Assembly: GCA_964623735.1 (NCBI GenBank)
Contig: CAZUVE010000075.1
Coordinates: 1 to 13,366, forward strand
Direction of reading: 5' to 3'
DNA: 13,366 nt
Origin: SW-9-67-25 sp964623735
GTDB taxonomy: Archaea > Halobacteriota > Halobacteria > Halobacteriales > Haloarculaceae
Shown: in pieces, positions 5,610-11,903 of the stretch
Layout of the letters: every line of letters begins with the position of its first letter
Position numbering within the stretch: the first letter of the stretch is position 1
The notes under the pieces: generated by a model
Databases searched by the model: none
What the model was told of the DNA's origin: nothing
The model's input: the letters and a program-made list of their open reading frames with translations, nothing else
Translations under genes and position numbers: made by a program

Positions 5610-7268
5610 TCACTCTCCCTGGGGGGCGGCCTCCTCGGGGACGCGCCCCTCGATTAGCGACTCGTCGGAGTACTCCTCGCGCAGCGCCTTCTTGTTGAAC
5701 TTCCCGGTGGCGGTCTTGGGGATCTCCTGAATGGTGACGACGGTGTCGGGCAGCCACCACTTGGGGTACTCCTCGCGGAGGTGGTCCTGGATGTCCGCCT
5801 CGAGTCCGGTGGCGGCGTCGTCAGTCGGGACCACGAGCGCCAGGGGTCGTTCCTGCCAGCGCTCGTGGGGGACACCGATCACCGCGGCCTCGGAGACGGC
5901 GTCGTGGGCCATGATCGCGTTTTCGAGTTCGACAGAGGAGATCCACTCCCCGCCGCTTTTGATGACGTCCTTCGTGCGGTCGACGACTTTGATGTACCCG
6001 TCGGGATCGACGGTGACGATGTCGCCGGTCTTCAGGTAGCCGTCTGCGAACTCCAGTTCGTTGGCCTCGGGACGGTCGAAGTACTCGGTCGTGACCCAGG
6101 GTCCGCGGATCTGGAGTTCGCCGAAGTCCTCGCCGTTCCAGACAACCTCCTCGCCGTCGTCGCCGACGACGCGGAACTCCAGGCCCGGCAGGGCGAGTCC
6201 CTGCTTGGTCCGTTTTGCCAGTTGCGTCCCGTAGTCGGCGTCCTGGAGGCCGGTCTTGACGTGCGAGACTGTGCCGATCGGGGAGGTCTCGGTCATGCCC
6301 CACGCGTGGAGGAGTTCGACGCCGTGGTCGTCGAAAAAGCGGATCATCGCCTCCGGGGCGGCGCTGCCGCCGACGACCACCGCCTCGAGCGAGGAGAGAT
6401 CGACCGCCGTGTCCTGCATGTACTCCATCAGGCCGAGCCAGACCGTCGGGACGCCGGCGGTGACGGTCACGCCCTCGGCTTCGATGAGGTCGGCGAGGTC
6501 TCCGGGGTCGGGCTGTGGCCCGGGGTAGACGTGCTTGGCTCCGCCGGCGGTCGCGGCGAAGGGGATTCCCCAGGCGTTGACGTGGAACATCGGCACGACC
6601 GGCATCACGACGTCGTCGTCGGCCATCGGGATGCCCTGGGGCGAGAGCATCCCCATCGTGTGACCCCACAGCATCTGGTGGGTGTACTCGACACCTTTGG
6701 GTTTGCCGGTCGTGCCCGAGGTGAAGCACATGCCCGCGGGCTGGTCGCCGTCGAGTTGCGGCCAGTCGTAGTCCGTCGGGTGTCCGTCGAGGAACGACTC
6801 GTAGGCGACTGCGGGCTCGAGGGTCGTCTCCGGGACGTCTTCGCCCATCACGACGTAGCGTTCGACCGACGCGAAGGCGTCGGGGTCGTCGGTCCGGGCC
6901 GCTTCGAGTGTTGGGAGGAACGACCGGTCGACGAAGATGGTTCGGTCGGCGGCGCTCTCGACGATGTGCTGGACGTGGCCGTCGGGCAACAGCGGGTTGA
7001 TGGTGTGGAGCTGGGCACCGATCCCGGGCACCCCGAAGTACGTCTCGAAGTGGCGGTGGTGGTTCCAGCAGAAGGTGCCGACGCGGTCGCCGTCGCCGTG
7101 TTCCGTCTCGTCGAGCGCGGCCGCGAGTTGTGCTGTCCGGTCGCCGTAGGTTCGGTAGTCGTACCGTTCGATCCCCGCGTGGGTCCGGGAGACAATCTCC
7201 CTGTCGGCGTACAGGTTCTCTGCACGCCAGAGAAACGGTGTGAGCGTCTGTGGTGTGCCGCCGGGCAT
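5610..7268 (-). CDS. Long- or medium-chain acyl-CoA ligase (AMP-forming)
   Basis: A 552-residue adenylate-forming enzyme of the acyl-CoA synthetase family, which activates a carboxylic acid with ATP and transfers it to CoA. The phosphate-binding loop TSGTTGKPKG is at 183-192, the adenine-binding motif GMTETSP at 324-330, YLKTGDI with Asp416 at 411-417, the hinge region DRTKDVIKSGGEWIS at 430-444, and the catalytic Lys523 in IPKTATGKFNKKALRE. Length and order are canonical and no active-site change is visible. The AlkK-like subgroup that includes many haloarchaeal fadD genes is the best fit; the chain length cannot be read from sequence. The ATG at 7268 follows GAGGGAG by a few bases, and a TATA-like box lies about 37 nt upstream. 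It is probably used in fatty or other carboxylic acid catabolism, or in lipid salvage. Confidence 0.93.
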   Translation of the reverse strand: MPGGTPQTLTPFLWRAENLYADREIVSRTHAGIERYDYRTYGDRTAQLAAALDETEHGDGDRVGTFCWNHHRHFETYFGVPGIGAQLHTINPLLPDGHVQHIVESAADRTIFVDRSFLPTLEAARTDDPDAFASVERYVVMGEDVPETTLEPAVAYESFLDGHPTDYDWPQLDGDQPAGMCFTSGTTGKPKGVEYTHQMLWGHTMGMLSPQGIPMADDDVVMPVVPMFHVNAWGIPFAATAGGAKHVYPGPQPDPGDLADLIEAEGVTVTAGVPTVWLGLMEYMQDTAVDLSSLEAVVVGGSAAPEAMIRFFDDHGVELLHAWGMTETSPIGTVSHVKTGLQDADYGTQLAKRTKQGLALPGLEFRVVGDDGEEVVWNGEDFGELQIRGPWVTTEYFDRPEANELEFADGYLKTGDIVTVDPDGYIKVVDRTKDVIKSGGEWISSVELENAIMAHDAVSEAAVIGVPHERWQERPLALVVPTDDAATGLEADIQDHLREEYPKWWLPDTVVTIQEIPKTATGKFNKKALREEYSDESLIEGRVPEEAAPQGE

Positions 7269-7301
7269 GTTCTCCCTCGGTCTGTAGAAGGCGTGTGTGC
7301 C

Positions 7302-7309
7302 AATAAATC
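7302..7309 (-). promoter_or_regulatory. TATA-like box of the acyl-CoA ligase gene
   Basis: On the minus strand GATTTATT is centred about 37 nt before the ATG at 7268. A transcript starting some 26 nt downstream would keep a short leader containing GAGGGAG (7278-7272). The box lies just after the SAMP2 stop codon, so the ligase gene need not depend on read-through. Confidence 0.45.
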
Positions 7310-7325
7310 CGTGGGGCAGGTGACA

Positions 7326-7529
7326 CTACCCGCCCGCGACGAGGCGGACGACGCGGACGCAGTCGACCGACGCCGGAACCGGGGCGTCCTCGGGGACCGG
7401 GCGACCCTCGACGAGAATCGACACCTCGTGGCGGCTCACGTCGAACGGCGAGAGCAGGTCGGCGTAGGTTGCGCCGTCGCCGACGGCGACCTCGCTTGTC
7501 CCCTCGCCAACGAGTTCGACCGTGACCAT
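7326..7529 (-). CDS. samp2: Ubiquitin-like small archaeal modifier protein, SAMP2 type, without lysine
   Basis: A 67-residue beta-grasp protein ending in the diglycine tail RLVAGG. It resembles Haloferax volcanii SAMP2 along its whole length: VTVELVGE, TSEVAV, TYADLL, then HEVSILVEGRPVPEDAPV and VRVVRL. In Haloferax, SAMP2 is activated by the E1-like UbaA, joined to lysines of target proteins, and also serves as sulfur donor for tRNA wobble-uridine thiolation. The Haloferax protein builds chains through Lys58; here the aligned residue is Arg59 and the whole protein has no lysine, so it cannot be an acceptor for its own kind through a side chain. The C-terminal GG is intact, so conjugation and sulfur transfer should be possible. 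It lies 43 bp behind the O-methyltransferase gene on the same strand, probably cotranscribed. Confidence 0.9.
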   Translation of the reverse strand: MVTVELVGEGTSEVAVGDGATYADLLSPFDVSRHEVSILVEGRPVPEDAPVPASVDCVRVVRLVAGG

Positions 7530-7572
7530 GTGTGTGGGTTCGTCACCGTCGGGGTTGAGCCTGTCGGCGCGC

Positions 7573-8244
7573 TCACTGCCTGACGCTCACGGCCACGCCC
7601 TCTCCCAGGGGCAGCAGGGCTGTCTCGAAGTCCTCGCGGCCGCCGACGTACTGGAGATACCGCGCGACGCCGGCGCTCGCCTCCGTCGCGCCGGGCTGGT
7701 CGTCGCCGCGTGCGAGCGCGAGCACGTCCCCGGCGTCGACGTACTCCCCGGCCGTGACTGCGTTGTCCGCGAGCACGAGACTCCCGGGCCGGAGTGCCCC
7801 CTCGACCGCCTCCAGGGCCTCGACGTAGCGGTCCTTCTCGTTGTCGACGAGCACCACGTCGAAGGGCCCGTCGTACCCGTCCACAATCTCGATGGCGTCC
7901 CCGTGCTCGAAACGAGCCTTCCCGTCCACGCCGGCCCGGCGGAAGTACTCGCGGGCACCGGCGAGTTCGTCGGCGTCGACCTCGGTGAGGATCACCTCGC
8001 CGTTCTCGGGCAATCCACGCGCGAACCAGTACGCGGAGTAGCCAAAGCCCGACCCGAACTCGAAGACGCGCCGGGCGCCGACCAGCCGTGTCAGGAGGGT
8101 CAGCCACCCGCCGACCTCTGGGCCGACCGTCGGGAACCCCTCGCGGGCCGCGCGCTCGTCCATCTCCACGAGGATGTCGTCGCGGGCCGGCCCCACCTCG
8201 CGAGCCAGTGCCGCGATTGTCCCCGGAACCGTGGCGTCCGTCAT
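7573..8244 (-). CDS. SAM-dependent O-methyltransferase (COMT-like, Methyltransf_3)
   Basis: A 223-residue class I methyltransferase. SAM motif I is FEFGSGFGYSAYWFARGL (61-78), the acidic residue after strand 2 is in LTEVDADEL, and the metal-binding pair typical of catechol/caffeoyl-CoA O-methyltransferases is present as Asp134 (VLVDNEKDRY) and Asp160-Asn161 (LVLADNAV). This indicates divalent-metal-assisted methylation of a hydroxyl group; the acceptor is unknown. MTDATVPG at 8244 is preferred over an upstream in-frame ATG at 8283, because the 13 extra residues (MATCLPWASVSRG) are not acidic and unlike the family. It heads a likely two-gene unit with SAMP2. Upstream there is 120 bp with no clear TATA box. 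Confidence 0.9.
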   Translation of the reverse strand: MTDATVPGTIAALAREVGPARDDILVEMDERAAREGFPTVGPEVGGWLTLLTRLVGARRVFEFGSGFGYSAYWFARGLPENGEVILTEVDADELAGAREYFRRAGVDGKARFEHGDAIEIVDGYDGPFDVVLVDNEKDRYVEALEAVEGALRPGSLVLADNAVTAGEYVDAGDVLALARGDDQPGATEASAGVARYLQYVGGREDFETALLPLGEGVAVSVRQ

Positions 8245-8364
8245 GCCTCGGGATACGCTCGCCCACGGCAAGCAAGTTGCCATTGCGCTTCTCGCACCCG
8301 TCGGTGTCCAGAATCCGCCCGCAGACGACTCGCTGTCGTACCTTCGGCTGTCGGTCAGAAGAAC

Positions 8365-9174
8365 TCACTCCTCGCGCGCGGCCTCGACGAGTGTCGCCAC
8401 GCGGTCCACGTCGACAGGGTTAGCGGTCTCGCCGCCCCGCTCGAGGGCCGTCCCCACGATGACGCCGTCCGCCGAGTCCAGCAGCGGCCCGACGTTGTCG
8501 GCCGTGACACCGCTGCCGACGAAGACCGGGACGTCCGGGTCGACGTCGTCGCGGGCGTCGAGCACCGCTTCCAGGTCCGCCGTGTCCGCAGGTTCGCCGG
8601 TCGCGGGGCCGGAGACGATCAGGCCGTCCGCGAGACCCCGCTCGACGAGGTCCGCCACGTCGGCAGCCACGTCGCGCCCGGCGACCGGTGCGGAGTGTTT
8701 GACACCGACGTCGGCGAGGATGGCGACGTCCGCGTCGACGCGCTCGCGCAGGCGGAGCGTTCCGTGGGCGCGCCCCTCCAGCAGTCCCTGGTCGGTCACG
8801 CGCGCCCCGGCGTGAACGTTGACCCGGACGAACGCGCCCCCTGTGGCCGCAGCCACCGACAGCGCCGCCCGGGCGTCGTTCCGGAGGACGTTGACTCCCA
8901 GCGGACAGTCGACGCCCGACGCCAGGCCGCGTGCGACGGCGGTCATCTCGGCGACGACGTGTGGCGGAACCTCGTCGGGGTAGAAGGGCGCGTCGCCGAA
9001 GTTCTCGACGAGGACGGCGTCGAACCCGCCCTCGACGAGCGCGCGGGCGTCCGAGAGCGCCTGGTCACGGACGGCGTCGCGGTCCCCCGCAAACCGGGGC
9101 GCGCCGGGCAGCGGTCGCAGGTGGACCATCCCCACCAGCGGCCGGTCGCTCCCGAACCGGTCTTCCAGATCCAT
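8365..9174 (-). CDS. BtpA/SgcQ family TIM-barrel protein
   Basis: A 269-residue protein with a (beta/alpha)8-barrel pattern, member of the BtpA family. Landmarks in order are GMVHLRPLPG (15-24), VENFGDAPFYPDEVPPHV (56-73), PLGVNVLRND (91-100), RVNVHAGARVTDQG (117-130), ADVGVKHSAP (154-163), GLIVSGPATG (184-193) and FVGSGVTADNV (218-228). In cyanobacteria BtpA is needed for photosystem I accumulation, and the enteric relative SgcQ sits in a sugar cluster; the archaeal role is unknown. The late GSGVTADN and GVIVGTAL motifs look like a phosphate-binding site as in other TIM barrels, suggesting a phosphorylated ligand (inference). The ATG at 9174 starts directly before the family's conserved LVGMVHL segment. 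Longer in-frame starts add 25 non-conserved residues. Apparently monocistronic. Confidence 0.9.
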   Translation of the reverse strand: MDLEDRFGSDRPLVGMVHLRPLPGAPRFAGDRDAVRDQALSDARALVEGGFDAVLVENFGDAPFYPDEVPPHVVAEMTAVARGLASGVDCPLGVNVLRNDARAALSVAAATGGAFVRVNVHAGARVTDQGLLEGRAHGTLRLRERVDADVAILADVGVKHSAPVAGRDVAADVADLVERGLADGLIVSGPATGEPADTADLEAVLDARDDVDPDVPVFVGSGVTADNVGPLLDSADGVIVGTALERGGETANPVDVDRVATLVEAAREE

Positions 9175-9273
9175 GGCCGCCGTTCCCGGGCGGCACTGAA
9201 AAGGATCCCGCCCGTGTGGCGACACACCTGCGAGCACCCCCGGCTCCACGGGGTGGGGATCACTCGGAGTGAG

Positions 9274-9284
9274 TGCTGTAACTG
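9274..9284 (-). repeat. Variant copy of the dispersed motif beside a palindrome
   Basis: Read on the minus strand this is CAGTTACAGCA followed by CTC. It shares CACAGTTACAGCA with the copy at the start of the window. It lies 100 bp upstream of the BtpA-family ATG. The 17-bp hairpin sequence CGACCGTCGTACGGTCG (7-bp stem) begins 10 bp away at 9295-9311, between the motif and the redoxin stop codon; the hairpin has no T-run. Confidence 0.5.
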
Positions 9285-9334
9285 TGTCCCACTACGACCG
9301 TCGTACGGTCGGTCCGACAGCTGACAGCAAACTA

Positions 9335-9910
9335 TCAGTAGTCGGGCTCGTTGCCCGGTCGCCACTTGATCGAACAGCCCCGCGAGGGGCGCTGTTCGTC
9401 GTCGATCTCCTCACCGGCCAGCAGGCGGTCGATAGCGTCTTTCATCTCGCGCTCGGTCGGCTCGTCGTCGGGGTTGGTGGCGTCGTCCAGCCGGCCGTGG
9501 TAGGCAAGCCGAAACGAGCCGTCCGTGCGCTCGAACAGGAACGGGTCGGGGGTGCAGACCGCGCCGTAGGCGGCCGCGACCTCCTGGCTCCCGTCGCGGA
9601 GGTACGCGTCGTACTGGATCGTCCCGTCCTCGGTGTACGCTTCCATCTTCCCGAGGGAGTCCTCCGGGTACCCCTCCTCGTCGTTGGGGTTGATGCCCAC
9701 GACAGCAACGTCGTCGTACTCCGACGCGAGCGCGTTCAGTTCGTCGAACTTCGCCTTCGCGTAGGGACAGTGGTTGCACGTGAACACCACGAGCAGCGCC
9801 TCGTTGTCCGCGAAGTCCGCGAGGGCGTGGGTCTCGCCGTCGGTTCCGGGGAGTTCGAAGTCCGGTGCTTCGTCGCCGCGTTCGAGAACGGCCTTCGATT
9901 CGAGTGCCAT
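9335..9910 (-). CDS. Thioredoxin-fold redoxin (AhpC/TSA-like, CxxC)
   Basis: A 191-residue cytoplasmic redoxin. EAPDFELPGTDGE (14-26) opens the AhpC/TSA-type fold. The active-site CxxC is C45-N-H-C48 in VVFTCNHCPYAKAKFDEL, and the cis-Pro loop is in AVCTPDPFLF (Cys119). The C-terminal tail RGCSIKWRPGN with Cys179 is a conserved mark of a thioredoxin-like subfamily common in bacteria and archaea. The CxxC implies thiol-disulfide exchange or peroxide reduction; there is no signal peptide. The start at 9910 gives MALESKAVLERGDEAPDF, the expected length. It is divergent from the lrpA1-aspB3 unit, sharing a 102-bp promoter gap, so a common regulator could act on both. No clear TATA box on its side. 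Confidence 0.9.
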   Translation of the reverse strand: MALESKAVLERGDEAPDFELPGTDGETHALADFADNEALLVVFTCNHCPYAKAKFDELNALASEYDDVAVVGINPNDEEGYPEDSLGKMEAYTEDGTIQYDAYLRDGSQEVAAAYGAVCTPDPFLFERTDGSFRLAYHGRLDDATNPDDEPTEREMKDAIDRLLAGEEIDDEQRPSRGCSIKWRPGNEPDY

Positions 9911-9973
9911 ACGTTTCGGTCCGGACGGGTGGCCCTTACCTGTTCTGTCGACGGCAACGGACCCTCGTGACGT

Positions 9974-9998
9974 GTAGCAAGCCTTATGTCGGCGCTAC
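9974..9998 (+). promoter_or_regulatory. Promoter and possible operator of the lrpA1-aspB3 unit
   Basis: The TATA-like CTTATG (9983-9988) is about 27 nt before the lrp ATG, indicating a leaderless transcript. It is flanked by the inverted repeat GTAGC (9974-9978) and GCTAC (9994-9998). An inverted repeat across the promoter would suit autoregulation by the Lrp-type protein, but the arms are only 5 bp. Confidence 0.4.
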
Positions 9999-10012
9999 GG
10001 TGCCCTACAGGT

Positions 10013-10501
10013 ATGAACAGCCGCGTCGAGGTTCTGGAAGTGCTGCGCGAGAACGCACGCTACTCAGTCGAGGATATCGCCCGCCAGACCGGTACCGACC
10101 CCGAAGAGGTAGAGGAGATCATCGCCACCCTCGAGGAGGAGGGTGTCGTCCGGGGCTACCGCGCGGTCGTCGACTGGGACCAGGTCGAGGAGGAGCGCGT
10201 CCGCGCGGCAGTGGAGCTGAACGTCACGCTCGACCGCGAGACCAGCTACAACGACGTCGCCGACCGCGTCGCGAAGTTCCCGATGGTCGAGTCGCTGTAC
10301 CTCGTCAGCGGCGAGTTCGACTTCGTCATGGAGGTGGAGGGCGAGTCGATGCGGGAGGTCTCCCACTTCATCAGCGAGAAGGTGGCCCCGGTCCCCGCAA
10401 TCACGCAGACGGTCACACACTACGTGATGGAGACGTACAAAGAGAACGGCACCGGGTTCCGCGACGGCTCAGAGGACGACCGCCTGTCCGTCTCGCCATG
10501 A
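10013..10501 (+). CDS. lrpA1: Lrp/AsnC family transcriptional regulator
   Basis: A 162-residue regulator. The N-terminal helix-turn-helix covers about 3-50 (VEVLEVLRENARYSVEDIARQ, then DPEEVEEIIATLEEEGVVRGYRAV), and the C-terminal RAM ligand-binding/oligomerisation domain about 63-140, with SLYLVSGEFDFVMEVEG typical of the Lrp/AsnC effector domain. Such proteins form octamers and bind amino acids. It overlaps the start of a class I aminotransferase by ATGA. The same neighbours occur in Halobacterium as lrpA1-aspB3, where LrpA1 is reported to control aspB3; the symbol is given by this analogy. The ATG at 10013 is chosen over one at 9986, because 9986 is inside the TATA region and the extra residues (MSALRCPTG) do not fit the family. 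Confidence 0.9.
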   Translation: MNSRVEVLEVLRENARYSVEDIARQTGTDPEEVEEIIATLEEEGVVRGYRAVVDWDQVEEERVRAAVELNVTLDRETSYNDVADRVAKFPMVESLYLVSGEFDFVMEVEGESMREVSHFISEKVAPVPAITQTVTHYVMETYKENGTGFRDGSEDDRLSVSP

Positions 10502-11646
10502 CGTTCGAGCCCGCCGAGCGCGTCCGGACGGTCCCCCCCTCGGGGATCCGGCGCTTTTTCGAACTCGCCGAGGAGATGGACGACATCATCTCCCTGGGTG
10601 TGGGAGAACCCGACTTCTCGGCGCCCTGGGCGGCCCGGGACGCGGCGATCACGTCCCTCGAACAGGGCAAGACCTCCTACACCGCCAACCGCGGCCGGCG
10701 GGAGCTGCGCGAGCTCGTCGCCGGTCACGCCGCCGACCAGTACGACCTCGAGTACGATCCCGACGAGGAGGTCCTGATCACCGCCGGGGCCAGCGAGGGG
10801 CTGGACCTCGCGTTCCGGGCGCTGGTCGATCCCGGCGACACCGTGGCCGTCCAGCAACCCTGCTACGTCTCGTACGTACCCGGCGTCATCTTCGCCGGCG
10901 GGGACGTGTGCCCGGTCGAGACGCGCGCCGACGACGCGTTCAAACTCACCCGCGAGGTCCTGGAGGCGTCGGGCGCCGCACGGGCCGAGGTCCTGGTCAT
11001 GTGTTACCCCAACAATCCGACGGGTGCGACGATGACCCGCGAGGAACTGCGGGAGGTGGCGGCCTTCGCCCGCGAGCACGACCTGACAGTGTTCTCTGAC
11101 GAGATTTACGCGGACCTGACATACGAGGGCGAACACGCGTCGATTGCGACGCTGCCGGGGATGCGCGAGCGGACAATCGTGTTCAACGGCTTCTCGAAGG
11201 CCTACGCGATGACCGGCTTCCGACTGGGGTACGCGCTCGCGCCGGCGGCGGCGACGACAGCGATGAACCGCATCCACCAGTACACGATGCTGTCGGCGCC
11301 GACGACCGCACAGTACGCGGCCATCGAGGCGCTCGAGAGCTGTGACGACGTTGTCGTCGAGATGTGCACACAGTACGACCGCCGCCGCCAGTACGTTCTC
11401 TCGCGGTTCGCCGAGATGGGGCTGGACTGCTTCCGCGCGAAGGGTGCCTTCTACGCCTTCCCGGAGTGCCCCTGGAACGACGCGGAGGCGTTCGCCGAGG
11501 AACTGCTCCAGGAACAGCGGGTTGCGGTCGTCCCGGGGTCGGCATTCGGGTCGGCCGGCGAGGGACATCTCCGGGTGTCGTACGCAACGGGGCTTGGCGA
11601 CCTGAAGGAGGCGATGGCCCGCCTCGAACGGTTCGTCTCCGCGTGA
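10498..11646 (+). CDS. aspB3: Class I aminotransferase (aspartate aminotransferase-like, PLP)
   Basis: A 382-residue fold-type I PLP enzyme transferring amino groups between amino acids and 2-oxo acids. Expected features are all present: SLGVGEPDF (32-40), the PLP-phosphate segment TAGASEGLD (95-103), NPTG with Asn173, Asp201 and Tyr204 in FSDEIYADLTY, the Schiff-base Lys234 in FNGFSKAYAMTGFRLGY, and the carboxylate-binding Arg359 in HLRVSYA. This is the I-gamma/AspB-like subfamily; aspartate, aromatic or alanine substrates cannot be separated from sequence alone. The start ATG overlaps the lrp stop (ATGA), which couples the two genes and supports control by the upstream regulator. Two hairpins but no T-rich terminator follow. 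Confidence 0.93.
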   Translation: MTFEPAERVRTVPPSGIRRFFELAEEMDDIISLGVGEPDFSAPWAARDAAITSLEQGKTSYTANRGRRELRELVAGHAADQYDLEYDPDEEVLITAGASEGLDLAFRALVDPGDTVAVQQPCYVSYVPGVIFAGGDVCPVETRADDAFKLTREVLEASGAARAEVLVMCYPNNPTGATMTREELREVAAFAREHDLTVFSDEIYADLTYEGEHASIATLPGMRERTIVFNGFSKAYAMTGFRLGYALAPAAATTAMNRIHQYTMLSAPTTAQYAAIEALESCDDVVVEMCTQYDRRRQYVLSRFAEMGLDCFRAKGAFYAFPECPWNDAEAFAEELLQEQRVAVVPGSAFGSAGEGHLRVSYATGLGDLKEAMARLERFVSA

Positions 11647-11685
11647 TACTGCCGGCTCGTCTCCGCATACCCTCCTGCTCCGACC

Positions 11686-11747
11686 GACTCGTTCCTGCAC
11701 GAGTCCCGGCCGTGTGTCTCCGACCGGCGAGGGGGCCGGGCCCGGCC
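11686..11747. other. Two GC-rich hairpins behind the aminotransferase gene
   Basis: GACTCGT (11686-11692) pairs with ACGAGTC (11699-11705), and GGCCGGGCCCGGCC (11734-11747) is a perfect 14-bp palindrome. They lie 40-100 bp after the stop in the 257-bp gap before the pilus ATPase gene. They might slow or end transcription, but neither is followed by a T-run. Confidence 0.3.
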
Positions 11748-11863
11748 TCTCCCGGAGCCGTGGCTCGGTTCTCGGCGGTAGTAACTGCCCGAATCGTGTG
11801 ATTTCGGACTCGCACACGGCGGGCAGGGACGGCGTCCAATTCTCGGACCTGAGAAAGGGCCAC

Positions 11864-11873
11864 AAGCTTTTTT
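11864..11873 (+). promoter_or_regulatory. T-rich promoter-like stretch before the PilB-type gene
   Basis: AAGCTTTTTT is the only AT-rich run in the gap and lies about 35 nt before the chosen ATG at 11904, compatible with transcription starting near 11895. Confidence 0.35.
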
Positions 11874-11903
11874 CTTCGGTGCGGGTAGATGGTGAATAGA
11901 GTC

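Noticed and set aside
5781..7583. A long open plus-strand frame (600 codons) opposite the acyl-CoA ligase and SAMP2 genes
   Set aside because: Antisense of well-recognised genes. Long antisense frames are expected in GC-rich haloarchaeal DNA, and the composition (Gly/Arg/Val/Asp runs without motifs) is typical of such shadows.
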